A stretch of 64,000 bases of DNA, taken from assembly GCA_964016985.1 (NCBI GenBank), contig OZ024826.1, forward strand, positions 58,108,235 through 58,172,234, in the 5' to 3' direction. Below are positions 21,426 through 34,222 of this stretch, piece by piece. Both the position numbers and the translations under genes were made by a program. Numbering within the stretch: position 1 is the first letter of the stretch; each line of letters opens with the position of its first letter. The notes below the pieces were generated by a model that saw only the letters and a program-made list of their open reading frames with translations, had not been told where the DNA came from and did no database searches. The DNA is from Anodontia alba (lineage: Eukaryota; Mollusca; Bivalvia; Lucinida; Lucinidae).

Positions 21426-22199
21426 AATGGTTGACAATAGCATTCCACTTATTTCAGCTGATCTCAACTGCTTGTTTTGACAGAAAAAAAAAGGCAAACT
21501 CTCTGCGATGTTGTGCCGTAGCATTGCAATCACATATCGCCACTACATTGAAACTTTGTAGACATTCATTTGCACTTTTATTGATGTTGTAATCACTAGA
21601 TCAAAAATTCATAACGGTAGCCTATTCAAATGCAAGCTGTCGCAAAATATTATTAGCTCAAATACAACATGATAAAATGTAACCGATGAGATCTGTGCTG
21701 AGCATGCTCTAACCAGACTGTACACGCGTGCAATCTTATCAGAGGACCCTAAGCAAACCTCACCCCTCACAACCTATGTCATAACAATGATGACCATACC
21801 CATTTTCGTCAGTAACTAAGTTTTCCGGAATCTTGCTGAACTAACTAGGGTTGTATGAAATTCAGAATATTCACATAGTGCACCAAATTCACAGTCATAT
21901 TGACTGCGAAAAATAGGGCTTCTGAAACGCAGTGGATGGTCAGACACGTCGACCATCCATGCTGGTACTAACAATTCTAGCATAATTTGTCGAAGTATCT
22001 ACAATAAACTAGAATACGTATGTTTGCATGTTATTTTACGCTGCATTATGCACTTTTCGTGATTTTATCATAAATCCGAACAAATGTAACATGTGTGCAT
22101 ATCATCTTGTCGATATGTAGGTTGTTGCCTATGAACCCTGGCACCTTGTACAGGACTGGAGCATTTGATGACGATTCCAGAATATTTTTCTTATTTTTT

Positions 22200-22298
22200 T
22201 TACAAAAAAACAACAACAACAAAAACAACAACAACAACAAAAAAAAAAAACAAAAAAAAACAAAAAAAAAAAAAAAAAACAAAAAAAAAAAAAAAAAC
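22200..22298. repeat. AAC / poly(A) low complexity
   Basis: A-runs interrupted by single C. Lys/Asn and Phe-rich frames here are not genes. Confidence 0.93.
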
Positions 22299-22317
22299 GC
22301 GTGCGTGCTTATTAGAA

Positions 22318-22444
22318 GCGCAAGGATCCAAAGTGTCTTCATGCGGACACAATAGACTCTGATCAGCCTGCGCCGATGCGCAGGCTGATCAGAGTCTTCT
22401 CTGGGCGCACAAGTAGTTTTGTAGGAATTGCTGTGCCCGGCCAC
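22318..22444. repeat. H3 element, half copy
   Basis: GGATCCAAAGTGTCTTCATGC, then a perfect hairpin, GACTCTGATCAGCCTGCGCC|GATGCGCAGGC..., then TGGGCGCAC, TTGTAGGAATTGCTGTGCCC. Immediately right of a poly(A)/AAC low-complexity run. Confidence 0.78.
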
Positions 22445-22926
22445 TTAATAGCAAAGTAGTACAAGAAAGACTATATTCTTTCCAGTGAAATGCATCATAC
22501 AAATAGTGTTAGCTTTTATCATCTTAGTGTAAACACGAGTGATACTGATACTTGTCTCCTGACAATGGCAACAAAAACCAGTAAACACAATGTCTCTTGC
22601 GAATACTAATGCTATTTAGCCTCTTCATCAACAATAGCTCGGCTAACAATGAGTTAATGGGATAGAATTATACTTGAGATCAGATCAAGGTGTCAACTCA
22701 TTTCCAATAAATAAACCTCTCCAACAAAAAGGGGCCCTTGCTGCCTATTCTGCATATGCTTCATTCAGCGGTGATTAAATGACATTTATGCTGAATGGAC
22801 TCTTCTACTCACTGGACAGTTCCACTACCAATAGAAGGGGTGTGGGTTAGTATTTGTCATCACCAGGGTTACCTAGAAGGGTTATTTTTGTTAGCACCAT
22901 GTTTCACAGAAATTCCTGTATTTAAT

Positions 22927-23101
22927 GCAAACAGTGTATACCCAGATTAGACGCCGCGGGGTTTACACTGTTTGCCAATTTTCCTTTTTGGGGACGCCAG
23001 GCATAAATGGGTCAACCCTTTCATCCCTATATACAGACCCATTGCAAACAGTGCAGATCCAGATGAGACGGCTCGTAATCCATGACGATCTACACTGTCA
23101 T
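22927..23101. repeat. Two decayed H2 hairpins
   Basis: 22927-22976 keeps GCAAACAGTGTATACCCAGA and the opposite outer arm with the core lost. 23043-23101 has the GATGAGACGGCTC variant with a decayed right arm. Both are followed by AAAYGGGT-type flanks. Confidence 0.7.
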
Positions 23102-23412
23102 TCTAATATTGATTTTTGACTAAACCCCTATTGCAACAATGGATGTGTCCATATTCAGAGATGAGCAAGCCCATTTCAGAAACTCGGGGGTGAAAGGGTT
23201 AAATCAAGGATTTGAGCTCCTCTGCTGTTTTTGCCTAGCCAGCAGAAATAGGTAGGATATTCCAAAGAGAATCAGTAGAGTAAAATTGAATCTTAGTAGT
23301 GACTTTATAATATGTATTAATTCGTTGATACTGGGCGTGATGGAATTGCTCCGGATTTTCTTAGACAATAGTCAAGTAAAGCTGAAGACTGGTCTTGAAA
23401 CATGTATCTAGA

Positions 23413-23691
23413 CATCACGAAAACATGCCTATATGATATTAACCCCCTTAAACCCCACTTTTATACAGTAAAACTGGGGTTTACGGGGGTATACGTTATT
23501 TTTCTTATTTCTGCTTAAAAACATAGATTGTGGGTACTCGTTAGAACCGCCTCACCGAGGCAGTTCTAACGAGTACCCATACTCTATGTTTTGAGCAGAA
23601 ATATGAAAAATATCAGAGTTTTTTATCTGAAAATTTTCAGTTTTTGGAAGTGAAATTTTCTATATATTTGAATAGGAATGTTTTCGTAATG
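23413..23691 (+). mobile_element. H1 MITE copy 5
   Basis: Full-length copy, hairpin centre CCTCACCGAGG, with a few arm mismatches (GCAG versus ACCG; CATACTC versus the ATTGTGG arm). Ends match the family. No clear target duplication (left TCTAGA, right TTTTTG). Confidence 0.92.
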
Positions 23692-23864
23692 TTTTTGTTT
23701 GAAGTCGCGAAAATAAAGGTGGGGTATCTAGATATTTTTTTTTTAATCCAAGCGAGAATGCATAAATATTCAACAATACTTGTAGCCACGTCCTCACTAA
23801 ATATATTATAATGAGAACTGTGCAAATACACAGGACAGTCCGAGTCGTTTTTTTTTTTTTTTTC

Positions 23865-24130
23865 AAGCGTCAGTAGTACAGAAGTTTAGCTAAGGAAGAG
23901 TATTTGATGAAAATTCTGTGATAATCTTCAGTGCTCCATAAAAAACAGATATTGTGGTACTCATTTGAATTGCCTCGCACAGGTTGGACAGAAATCTAGT
24001 TAAGGATGAGTAGCTTATGAAAAATCTAGGATAATTTTCACCAGTACTCCATAAAAAACATACATTGTGGGTACTCGTTAGAATCGCCTCACCGAGGCGA
24101 TTCTAACGAGTACACACAATGTATGTTAAA
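23865..24130 (+). repeat. H1-related hairpin with a duplicated left flank
   Basis: Two direct copies of a flank (AGAARTYTAGYTAAGGA...GTGCTCCATAAAAAACA), the first followed by a degenerate half arm and the second by a complete hairpin, 24058-24128, centre CGCCTCACCGAGGCG, with outer arms ACATACATTGTG matching on both sides. Confidence 0.75.
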
Positions 24131-24149
24131 AATGATCACCAACTAACCC

Positions 24150-24430
24150 TTTACAAGTTCTCTGGCACTACTTGGCTCGCAAGTTCGAATCCCTGCTCGT
24201 CCACTTAAATTTCGGGAAAATTGAGCATGAAATGATTTCAACAGTCATTCTCTCCTTCCGCTGATTCAAGAAGCGCGGTTGTTATATAGTTACTGGCGAA
24301 AGTATGTACACGAGTACTGGTTAAGCGCTTAGAGGACTAAGCCTGCCCAGAAAAAGTGTGAGTAGGTTAACTGATCGGCTCGACATGACCTTAACAGTGT
24401 TGACTGGGCCGTAAAGCTCCAACTCCAATT
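24150..24430 (+). mobile_element. tRNA-derived SINE (B-box present)
   Basis: Head with AGTTCGAATCCCTGCTCG, a tRNA-like B box, then CTTCCGCTGATTCAAGAAGC, GTTAAGCGCTTAGAGGACTA and GCCTGCCCAG, shared with reverse copies at 35490-35720 and 57757-57975. The A box is not clear in this copy. Confidence 0.7.
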
Positions 24431-24679
24431 TAAACTACACGGTATGCTTTACGTGCGTGTGCCAGTTTACTGCGATGATTTAGTGTTTTTATAGGCCCCA
24501 AGGATTTCCGCACTAAACAAACAGTCCTCTTCAATTATTCAACTTCAATTATTCACCAAAGCTATAAAAAGTGGTGATATGTATATTCTAAGTACTCAGA
24601 CAGAGTAAATCTATACCAGTCTACACCCGCACCTTCCAGTCATTCTTTAGGTTTTCAAAACGTTAACACATCCTTGTAA

Positions 24680-24915
24680 ATTATAGACTTCTTAGCCATA
24701 ACTCTAGATAAAGCATTTAAAAATCAATATTTTTTTCTTACTTTTCTGTAAAGATATATATTATGGGTACTCATTAGAAGCGCCTCGCTGAGGCGCTTTT
24801 AATGAGTATCAAAACATATGTTTTTATGGAAAAATAAGAAAATCACTCATCTGGCTGCCCTTCTTATCTAGAGCTATGTTAGTCTTGGCATTTTCACCAT
24901 ATAATATGAGAAACG
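24680..24915 (+). mobile_element. Element with an H1-related hairpin (type b, second copy)
   Basis: Same flanks as 7398-7690 (TTAGCCATAACTCTAGATAAA ... CTTATCTAGAGCTATGTTAG, then GCATTTTCACCATATAATATG). Hairpin at 24752-24830 with centre GCGCCTCGCTGAGGCGC. Confidence 0.75.
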
Positions 24916-24973
24916 AGGAAGATATGGTTAGCACATTAACCACTTCATCTCAGCAGACCAGTACAGATACTTT

Positions 24974-25020
24974 TGCAAACAGTGCAGATCCAGATGTCAC
25001 CAGGATCTGCACTGTTTGCC
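24974..25020. repeat. H2 hairpin, short variant
   Basis: GCAAACAGTGCAGATCCAGA, a short centre, then GGATCTGCACTGTTTGCC. The outer arms are perfect, the inner part lost. The flank TGATTTTTGACTGAAACCCC also follows the hairpin at 23043. Confidence 0.78.
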
Positions 25021-25347
25021 ATTCTGTTACTGATTTTTGACTGAAACCCCTATTTTCAAAAATGGGTGTGTCCAAATTCAGGGATGGAAGAGTCCATTTA
25101 AGATAAGACAGATATGTCATGTAAAATGGTTGATAGAACTAACAAACACATTGAAAAGCTAAATGCGAAATACAATCTGCCTAATAGGGTAGACTACTGC
25201 ATACCCTTGTTTTCACTATATATTACTGGGCAATATCGAGGTAGAAATTACATAATGCGGTGTTTTATATAAGTCTACAAAGCTTTATATGCTAACCTCG
25301 AAGGTTCAGCGCAGTATGTACATCCACGTAGTCTAATAAGCTGTTTG

Positions 25348-25625
25348 CATTACGAAAACACGCCTATTCAAATGTATTGAAAATTTCACCTCCAAAAACT
25401 GAAAATTTTCAGATAAAAAACTCTGATATTTTTCATATTTCTGCTCAAAACATAGATTGTGTCTACTCGTTAGAACCGCCTCGGCGAGGCGGTTCTAACG
25501 AGTACCTGCAATCTATGTTTTTGAGCATAGATATGAAAATAATATATACCCCTGTAAACCTCAGTTTTACTATATAAAAGTGGGGTTTAAGGGGGTCAAA
25601 ATTATATAGGCATGTTTTCGTGATG
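25348..25625 (-). mobile_element. H1 MITE copy 6 (reverse orientation)
   Basis: Full-length, reverse orientation, CATTACGAAAACACG to TTTTCGTGATG. Hairpin centre CCTCGGCGAGG with slight arm decay (GTCTACTC). It lies in intron 1 of gene 1, about 560 bases left of coding exon 1. Confidence 0.92.
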
Positions 25626-26182
25626 GTGAATATATTCTACAGTAATCGCGTTTCTGTAAAAACAAAAACAAAGGTCCTGATCAGACTGCACAGAGGTAAT
25701 GCCATATCTCAGACTGTGAGATACCTTGAAATCTCACAGAATTTGGCCCATCTGGAAGGCGATTCCCATAAAAAATTCAAATCTCACAGATTTTCAGGGT
25801 TTTATGAAGAAATAAACAAATCACACACTGTTGTGGTTTTCACAAGCTTCTTGCATTAAAATAAAAACTTGAGACTATATTGGGGATCTCTAAAGTGATG
25901 TTCAAGAAAATCTCACAGAAGTTTGTCAAATTTCCCTTAAAATTTTGACTTATCTCACAGATTTTAGTCCACAGCTTATGGTATGTATGGATACATATAT
26001 AATCAGAGGTGTCAGCTTACGCTCCTGGTCAATCTGTACATTTCAATATAATGTCAAAATACAAACTACGAGCTAATAGTGTTTAAAACCAAGAAAATAG
26101 ACACATTAAATTTTCTAAAGATGGGTGGCTTATTTTCTTAAATAGTCCTAGAAAGCTAAATATGTTAATATCCTGTACTTAC

Positions 26183-26293
26183 TGTCTCATTTCCTAATTC
26201 CTCTTGATTATCCTTCACATCTTTATCAAATGGTTCATTTTTCTTCGACTTTTTCCTTTTCGATTTTTTACCAATACACGACAAAAAGCTCAT
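26183..26293 (-). CDS. Gene 1 coding exon 1 (start codon, basic N-terminus)
   Basis: ATG at 26293-26291 opens 37 codons ending at a strong donor, GTAAGTAC. The peptide starts MSFLSCIGKK and continues with a dense Lys/Arg run (about residues 9-18), then an acidic stretch. Phase at the donor is 0, matching the next exon at 10343. No signal peptide or membrane segment is present. The single early Cys beside a polybasic patch could be a lipidation or membrane-docking site (inference). The plus-strand open frames over this segment are shadows. It is the first coding exon because it has an ATG and no acceptor is needed, though an untranslated exon upstream is possible. Confidence 0.8.
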
Positions 26294-26560
26294 TTTGTTT
26301 CAAGTTTTTACAGATCTCCGTACAAAAATCAGAATTCTTTCACATTCGCTTAGACACCAGATGCATGCGACATTACGCCGATATTGGAAAGATAAGCGAT
26401 CGATATATAGCTCACGCATCATCGCGATGGGGAAATCCAGGGATCCGTCATTATTTTCCGATAGAAAATCAATAGGCGGCGCGTGACAAAAATGTGTGAA
26501 AGTACATTAACAATATCCGGGAAAACTATTGTTAGTTGCTTGCGACTTAGTGTTAAAACA
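26294..26560 (-). promoter_or_regulatory. Upstream region of gene 1 (probable promoter / 5' UTR)
   Basis: About 270 bases immediately upstream of the gene 1 ATG. They are free of the MITEs that fill the flanks and have more CpG than the surroundings (several CG in 26370-26490). On the gene strand there is a TGACGG element near 26450 and GTCACGCGCCGCC near 26480. There is no clear TATA at a convincing distance. Its role as a promoter rests on position only. Confidence 0.4.
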
Positions 26561-26846
26561 CTTCAAATGCTATTTTTAATAATCTGCCCCTGCCACTGAC
26601 ACATAGTAATTCGTACCGGGATTTTCTTCATCTTTAAATATCAAAACATAAACAAAGAAAATCAGTTCAACAATAGGAAAGTTAAAAGGTGCTAACAAGA
26701 CTCGTGGGTGCGTAGGGTGGTCGGTTTCTATGGTATTCGCATGTAACAATATTTTTTTCCCATTATAAGTCTTAAATAACAGCGATGCAACAAACAGCAA
26801 TCTATTGCAGTTTAATGATTGTTATTCCAACAACTGAATGCAATTT

Positions 26847-27130
26847 CATCACAAAAACACGCCTATATGATTGTGTCCCCCTTAAACCCCACTTTTATAT
26901 AGTAAAACTGGGGTTTACAGGGGTATACATTATTTTTCTTATTTTGTTAAAAAGACATAGATTGTGGGTACTCGTTAGAACCGCCTCGGCGAGGCGGTTC
27001 TAACGAGTACCCACAATCTATGTTTTGAGCAGAATAATGAAAAATTTCAGAATTTTTATCTGAAAATTTTCATTTTTTTTTTTTGGTGGTAAAATTTTCA
27101 GTATGTTTGAATAGGCTTGTTTTCGTAATG
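26847..27130 (+). mobile_element. H1 MITE copy 7
   Basis: Full-length copy with a long T run in the right half. Hairpin centre CCTCGGCGAGG with perfectly matched GC-rich arms. About 550 bases upstream of the gene 1 start codon. Confidence 0.93.
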
Positions 27131-27387
27131 ATTGTTAAAGGTCACAAGTTGATGAATGATGTGGATTTCGGTAACACAATAATTCGACTGATTTTGTTCA
27201 AAAATAAGTAATAAAAAAGCACACTCTTGTTTTTATATATGAACAACATAGACACCAATCGGGCGAAAACCTTGTGCATAAGCCGATGTACATCAGATAT
27301 ACAGCGCAATGTAGAAAAAGGGCCTTCATATACGAACAGTGACATCCCGGATAAGTTGCACATGCATTAATACAGTTGTAAGCTGGT

Positions 27388-27450
27388 AAAGGCGACCCTG
27401 ATCAGACAACGCGGATGCGCAGGCTGATCAGGGTCGTTGTTGCCCATATA
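27388..27450. repeat. H3 hairpin
   Basis: GCGACCCTGATCAGACAACG...GATGCGCAGGCTGATCAGGGTCG. A further arm variant (CGACCCTG/CAGGGTCG) that is matched on both sides. Confidence 0.7.
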
Positions 27451-27537
27451 TCATATACGGAGGTTCAATTCGCTTGTTTAGACCCATTTTCACCAAACAT
27501 TATAAAGTAGGTCTATGTAATGAAAACAGGGGTATGC

Positions 27538-27815
27538 CATCACGAAAACATGCCTATTTAACGCTGATCCCCTTAAACCCTACTTTTATACAGTAAAATT
27601 TGGTTTACAGGGGTAAACATTATTTTTCAAATTTCTGCTCAAAACATAGATTGTGGGTACTCGTTAGAACCGCCTCGGCGAGGCGGTTCTAACGAGTACC
27701 CACAATCTATGTTTTGTGCAGAAATATGAAAAATATCAGAATTTTTTTATCTGAAAATTTTCATTTTTTGGTGGTAAAATTTTCAGTATATTTGAATAGG
27801 CTAGTTTTCGTAATG
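27538..27815 (+). mobile_element. H1 MITE copy 8
   Basis: Full-length. One of the cleanest hairpins: arms of 37 bases match without a mismatch around a single central G, and AAACATAG/CTATGTTT continues the pairing outwards. Flanks ATGC and GCAGAG show no clear duplication. Confidence 0.93.
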
Positions 27816-28294
27816 GCAGAGGTCTGTATTATAAGGCGGACTTTCAGAATTGTGTGGTTTTTAAACAAGCGTTCCAATGTGTTTTTACTTCTAGCAACTC
27901 TTTTTCACTGCACAACTGGTAGTATGTTTAAATGGTTAATTTACTTATTAGCCAAAATATTCCTCATTTCACTTATATGACGAATGATTTATGGCGAAAC
28001 TGTCTTGGTTTTCATGGTTTTTGATAAGAGGTCTGTTAAGATAAATACTTTTCCGATTTCTCAAAACTAAAGAAAAACAAAAAAAAAAAAAAACGACAAT
28101 GAAAATATTTATGTTGTATGTACTATTTACCCCTCGCAAACTGTATTTGTTGTGGGGTCTAGGGGGCGTTACTGTTTTCAAGTTGTTCGTCTGTATGTCC
28201 GTCCGTTCGTTATGTTTTGGTTTCAGAGCTTGGGGTGGGGGTGTCTGATAATGACTGCTTATTGACATTTCTTGCTAGAAGTGACTCACAGCCA

Positions 28295-28400
28295 TAAAAA
28301 TATATCTTGTAGGTACTCATTAGAACCGCCTCCGCGAGATAGGCGCTTTTAATGAGTACCCGCATCAATATTTTTGATAAAAACAAAAATGGCTTATCTA
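28295..28400 (+). repeat. H1-related hairpin, type b remnant
   Basis: TAGGTACTCATTAGAACCGCCTC, centre disturbed (CGCGAGATAGG), right arm CGCTTTTAATGAGTACC. Followed by AAAATGGCTTATCTAGAGCC, like the right flank of the type b elements. It abuts the composite H2 element at about 28400. Confidence 0.65.
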
Positions 28401-28725
28401 GAGCCAAAGTATACATACACCAAAATTTACTAAAGGTTGTTGTCCACGTGATGATCATTGCCCAAAGAAATCAGACCGCGCGTTTGTACGAAATCCAGGT
28501 AACGGTTATTTATAGCCGCGCTATTCTTGCCGCTTTGATGTCAGAGTGCCATGTAAAGAAGGTTATTTGTAAAACCTGGATTGGGACATTGGCAAACAAT
28601 GTAGGGTCTGCACTGTTTGCTTAAATTACGGGAAGTTAAGGGTTAAATGAGTTTTAAGTCCCCGTTGAGGACCATTTTCCCAGCCTACACTCTGAGACAG
28701 TCGACCCACCAGTGATGTCAGTGCC
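28400..28725 (-). mobile_element. Composite H2 element copy 6 (reverse)
   Basis: Reverse orientation, with CACGTGATGATCATTGCCC, GTAACGGTTATTTATAGCC, and the H2 hairpin reduced to one arm (28592-28621). Left end abuts an H1-type hairpin remnant. Confidence 0.78.
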
Positions 28726-29049
28726 TTTATACATAAATGTATTAAGGTAATGGTTAAAGAATTTTTTCTACTGAACGTAGCCTGTGTACGTAGCCTTAGC
28801 ATGAAAAATTTTATGTAATAGAGCACTATGTGCGTACAAGAACTCCGCTGAGCGGGGGCAATAAACGCCCGTAGGTTTTTTTTTTTTCAAGCTGACCATA
28901 ATGGTCCTGTATATTCCCTGAAAATTCAAGCAAAATAAGGCCTGTTACCTCTGACAGCTAAAGTCGCTAATTTGGTTTTATGCTTGTTAGTAAGTAAATG
29001 TTCACAAATAATCCAGGAAGAATATCAGTAGCTTTAGAGGTTCTTGGCA

Positions 29050-30060
29050 AAGAATTATAACTTCACTCTTTCCATGACATCGGTCAAAGGCCAAGGGCAA
29101 TCCTTGTGAAGGAGATATGGAGCAAATAAGAAATTGCTATATGAAATATACAAAGGAGCATAATTACGTCAAAACTGGAAGAAATATTACTGTTCCTTTT
29201 CTCTGCACATGTTCTAATGATGATTTATATATATACAAAGTTTCATGAAGAAATCATTAAAGGTTTTTAAGTTATAGAGCAGACACGAACCATTACCATT
29301 TGAACTTTGAGCTTGATTTGTGACCTCGACTTTCATCGGTCAGTTATGTTATGAGTTCAGTTATGAGTTCTGCACATCATCTTGGTATGACCAAACGTTA
29401 ACAAAACTCCTTCGATCTGTCGAGAAGATATGGAGCGGACACGAAACAATTAACGGACAGACAGACAAACGGATGGGAAACGTCAGGACATAATACTAAC
29501 CGTCTTTTTACAAGCGTATAAAACTCCTTCAATCGGTGAAGGAGATATTGAGAGGAAACAAACTCACTATATGAAATAAACAAAGAGACATAATTACGTC
29601 AGGACTGAAAGTAGGGTAGCGGTTCTATTTCTCTGCATATTGTCTAATCATGCCTTATATTTGCACAAAGTTTCATGAGGAAATCTTGGAAGTTAAAGAA
29701 TGGACACGAAATATTGCCTGAACTAAACAAAGGAACACAATAACGTTAGGAATGAAAGTAGGGGTTATGGTTCTTTTTCTCTGCACATCGTCTGCTCATG
29801 CCTTATGTTTGTACAAAGGTTCATGAATAAAACTTTACGGGTTTAAAAGTTATAGAGTGGACACGAAATATTGCCATTTTAATTTTGAACTTAAAGTGTG
29901 ACCTTGACCCTGATTGAACATGATCAAAAACATCCTTCAATCACGAAGGAGATATGGATCGGACACGAAAAGTTAACGGACAAACGGACGGACAACGTGA
30001 CGATATAATTTGATCCGTCTTTAGACGGGCATATAAAATATCAAAACCAAACAACTTTGA
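29050..30060. repeat. Tandem array of ~250-bp degenerate units
   Basis: Three to four units with AGGAGATATGGAG, AACAAAGGAGCATAATTACG-like, TTTCTCTGCACATNGTCT-like, CAAAGTTTCATGAAGAAATC, AAGTTATAGAG and GGACACGAAA. The last ends GACGGACAACGTGACGATAT then TCTTTAGACGGGCATATAAA. Similar arrays are common in bivalve DNA. Confidence 0.7.
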
Positions 30061-30289
30061 ACGCACTGACTGAAGAAGTATTATAATTACCAATAATAAC
30101 ATGACGCCATATGCCCTACTATCAGTGGGTGGTCGGTGTCTGGTACAACAGCTAGGATAAAAGAGCATACAGATTATTACGCGGAGTGTTGTAAGATAAT
30201 TTTGTGTCCGAATGCAAATATACATCCATATCAGTCAAAATGGGTCGTCTAGTGAAGGTCCAGATTAGTCTGTTTGTTCGCGTAGTCCG

Positions 30290-31800
<1,511 letters not shown>

Positions 31801-32451
31801 GAAAGGGAAATGTTGAACAATTTAGAAATGTGGTGTGTCCCTCTAACATGCTTCTTTGGCCTGTTCGGCTTCCAAGCTTGTGTGTTTAAGCACATAGCAC
31901 TTCAGGAGACGACATCTTAAAACAATTTCCTTCATTTTCCCAGAAATTAGGTTTAGAAATTTTATGCAAACTGTCTCTACTTTGGATGAAATGTCAAAGC
32001 CTATTTTCTTGGGAAACAAATATAATCCGTTTTTCATTTGCCGAAGTGGCCCGGAGAGTGATAAAAGGTGTATTCGTACATATCCTGGCTATGAATAGAT
32101 TCTGCGTACATATCCAGGTCGCAATCTTGAAAAAATGACAACAACAGAAACAACAACATAAAACAACAACAAAACAACAGCAACAATAAAACTTGCTCTC
32201 GCATCTTTTCGCATTTCTTTGGGAGGATAGAGTGTTCGAAGAGTTATTTCATTCTTCGGTTTACTACTAAAAATCATTCTACGAGGGCAAGTCAAAAAGT
32301 AACCAGCCTATCCCATTTCCAATTGACCGAGACACCCAAGATTTTCATGCCTTGTTTCAATACATGTTTTAGGCCTGAGGGCAAAATTGCACCTTTATCG
32401 TGTCATTCACTCATAAGACATTGAATGTCAAACGTGGCCAGTGATGCAAAG

Positions 32452-32780
32452 GCATGCTTTTCATCTTAAGTTGAGTACCGTGCTTTAATTCGGTACTTGT
32501 ATTTAAAAGGTAAAACAGGCAAGGAAATACACGGCGAGTTAGCCGATGTTTATGGGTCTTCTGCACCATCTTATGCTCAGGCTAAATTCTGAGTAGGGGA
32601 ATTCAAATGCTGTAGAACGTCTTTAGAAGATGAAGCCAGGTCTGGACGCCCACTGGATGCCACCGATGAAGAAATGTGTAAGAAAGTTCGGGATCTGGTA
32701 TACTCTGATAGGCGAATTTAGGTGGAAGAAACAGCGCAGGCATTAGGCATTTCACAAGGTAGCGTTTCAACAATCTTACA
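32452..32780 (+). repeat. Duplicated mariner segment, copy A
   Basis: About 329 bases starting GCATGCTTTTCATC and ending CAATCTTACA. They are almost identical to 33061-33385, with only a few substitutions and one 4-5 base difference near the start. Both carry the same in-frame stop in the transposase. Copy A ends exactly where the H1 MITE begins. Confidence 0.93.
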
Positions 32781-33060
32781 CATCACGAAAACATGCCTAT
32801 GTAATTTTGACTCCCTTAAACCCCACTTTTATATAGTAAAACTGGGGTTTACAGGGGTATATATTATTTTTCTTATTACTGCATAAAACATAGATTGTGG
32901 GTACTCGTTAGAACCGCCTTGGCGAGGCGGTTCTAACGAGAACCCACAATCTATGTTTTGAGCAGAAATATGAAAAATATCAATGTTTTTTTATCTGAAA
33001 AATTTCTGTTTTTTGGAGGTGAAATTTTCCATATATTTGAATAGGCGTGTTTTCGTAATG
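32781..33060 (+). mobile_element. H1 MITE copy 9 (inside mariner)
   Basis: Full-length, 280 bases. It sits exactly between the two duplicated mariner segments. Hairpin centre CCTTGGCGAGG, one mismatch from perfect. Confidence 0.95.
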
Positions 33061-33385
33061 GCATGCTTTTCATCTAAAGTTACCGTGCTTTAATTCGGTA
33101 CTTGTATTTAAAAGGTAAAACAGGCAAGGAAATACACGGCGAGTTAGCCGATGTTTATGGGTCTTCTGCACCATCTTATGCTCAGGTTAAATTCTGAGTA
33201 GGGGAATTCAAATGCTGTAGAACGTCTTTAGAAGATGAAGCCAGGTCTGGACGCCCACTGGATGCCACCGATGAAGAAATGTGTAAGAAAGTTCGGGATC
33301 TGGTATACTCTGATAGGCGAATTTAGGTGGAAGAAATAGCGCAGGCATTAGGCATTTCACAAGGTAGCGTTTCAACAATCTTACA
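33061..33385 (+). repeat. Duplicated mariner segment, copy A'
   Basis: Second copy of the 5' mariner segment. It starts at the base after the MITE end and runs on into the rest of the transposase gene (TGATCGTTTAGG...). It therefore represents the original continuous mariner, while copy A carries the left terminal repeat. Confidence 0.93.
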
Positions 33386-34036
33386 TGATCGTTTAGGTAT
33401 GCGCAAGCTAACAGACCGTTGGGTCCCCAAATCCCTTAGCGATGAGCAAATGGCAAATGGCAACCAGAGCATCAGTATGCAGCGCATTGTTAAAGCGTTT
33501 TAGGTCTGGTGACTAGATGAGACTTGGGTTCATTATTATGAGCCAGAGAATAAAGCTCAGAGTCGTCAGTGGGTAGGGCCTGGGTCCCCGAGGCCAAAGA
33601 AGTTCAAGACGCAACCATCTGCTGGCAAGGTGATGGCCGCAGTATTTTGGGACGCAAAAGGCGTTATTATGTTGGACTTTTTACCCAAGAGAAGTACAAT
33701 AACTGGAGTGTACTATGCACACTTGTTAGACCAGCTGAGAACCGCCATCCGTGAAAAATGCCGAGGGAAACTCTCTAAAGGTGTTTTGCTGCAACAGGAC
33801 AACGCGGGAGTCCACACTTGCAAAGTTGCAATGGATGCTGTAGAGCGGAACGGGTATGAATTAATACCACATCCTGCCTATTCGCTTGACCTAGCTCCTA
33901 GCGACTTCTTCCTATATCCCAAACTTGAAAAAGGATATCCGTGAACTTCATTTCCGGTCTGATGAAGAAGTCGTGACGGCAGTTGAGGAGTGGGTCAATG
34001 GAAAGGACCCTGACTTTTCCAGTTCTGGGCTGATGG

Positions 34037-34222
34037 CACTTGAACACCGTTGTTCTAAGTGCATCACACTAGAGGGCAATTACATCGAAAAAGAAGAGGT
34101 GGATCTCAACCGGAAATATGTTAGGCAGGCACTTGTACACCGTTGGTATAAGTGCATCACACTAGAGGGCAATTACATCGAAAAAGAAGAGGTGGATCTC
34201 AACCGGAAATATGTTAGGCAGG
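34037..34222 (+). repeat. 93-bp tandem duplication in the mariner 3' end
   Basis: Two direct units (34037-34129 and 34130-34222) of exactly 93 bases, an in-frame duplication of 31 codons. Differences are clustered in the first ~20 bases of the unit (EHRCS versus VHRWY in translation). It duplicates the transposase C-terminal segment containing KCITLEGNYIEKEEVDLNRK. Confidence 0.93.

Noticed and set aside
22046..22444. 132-codon minus-strand frame rich in Phe and Leu
   Set aside because: Runs through a poly(A)/AAC tract and an H3 hairpin; no splice or start support.
26230..26486. Plus-strand frames over the gene 1 start
   Set aside because: Overlap gene 1 exon 1 antisense; the minus strand has the ATG, strong donor and matching phase.
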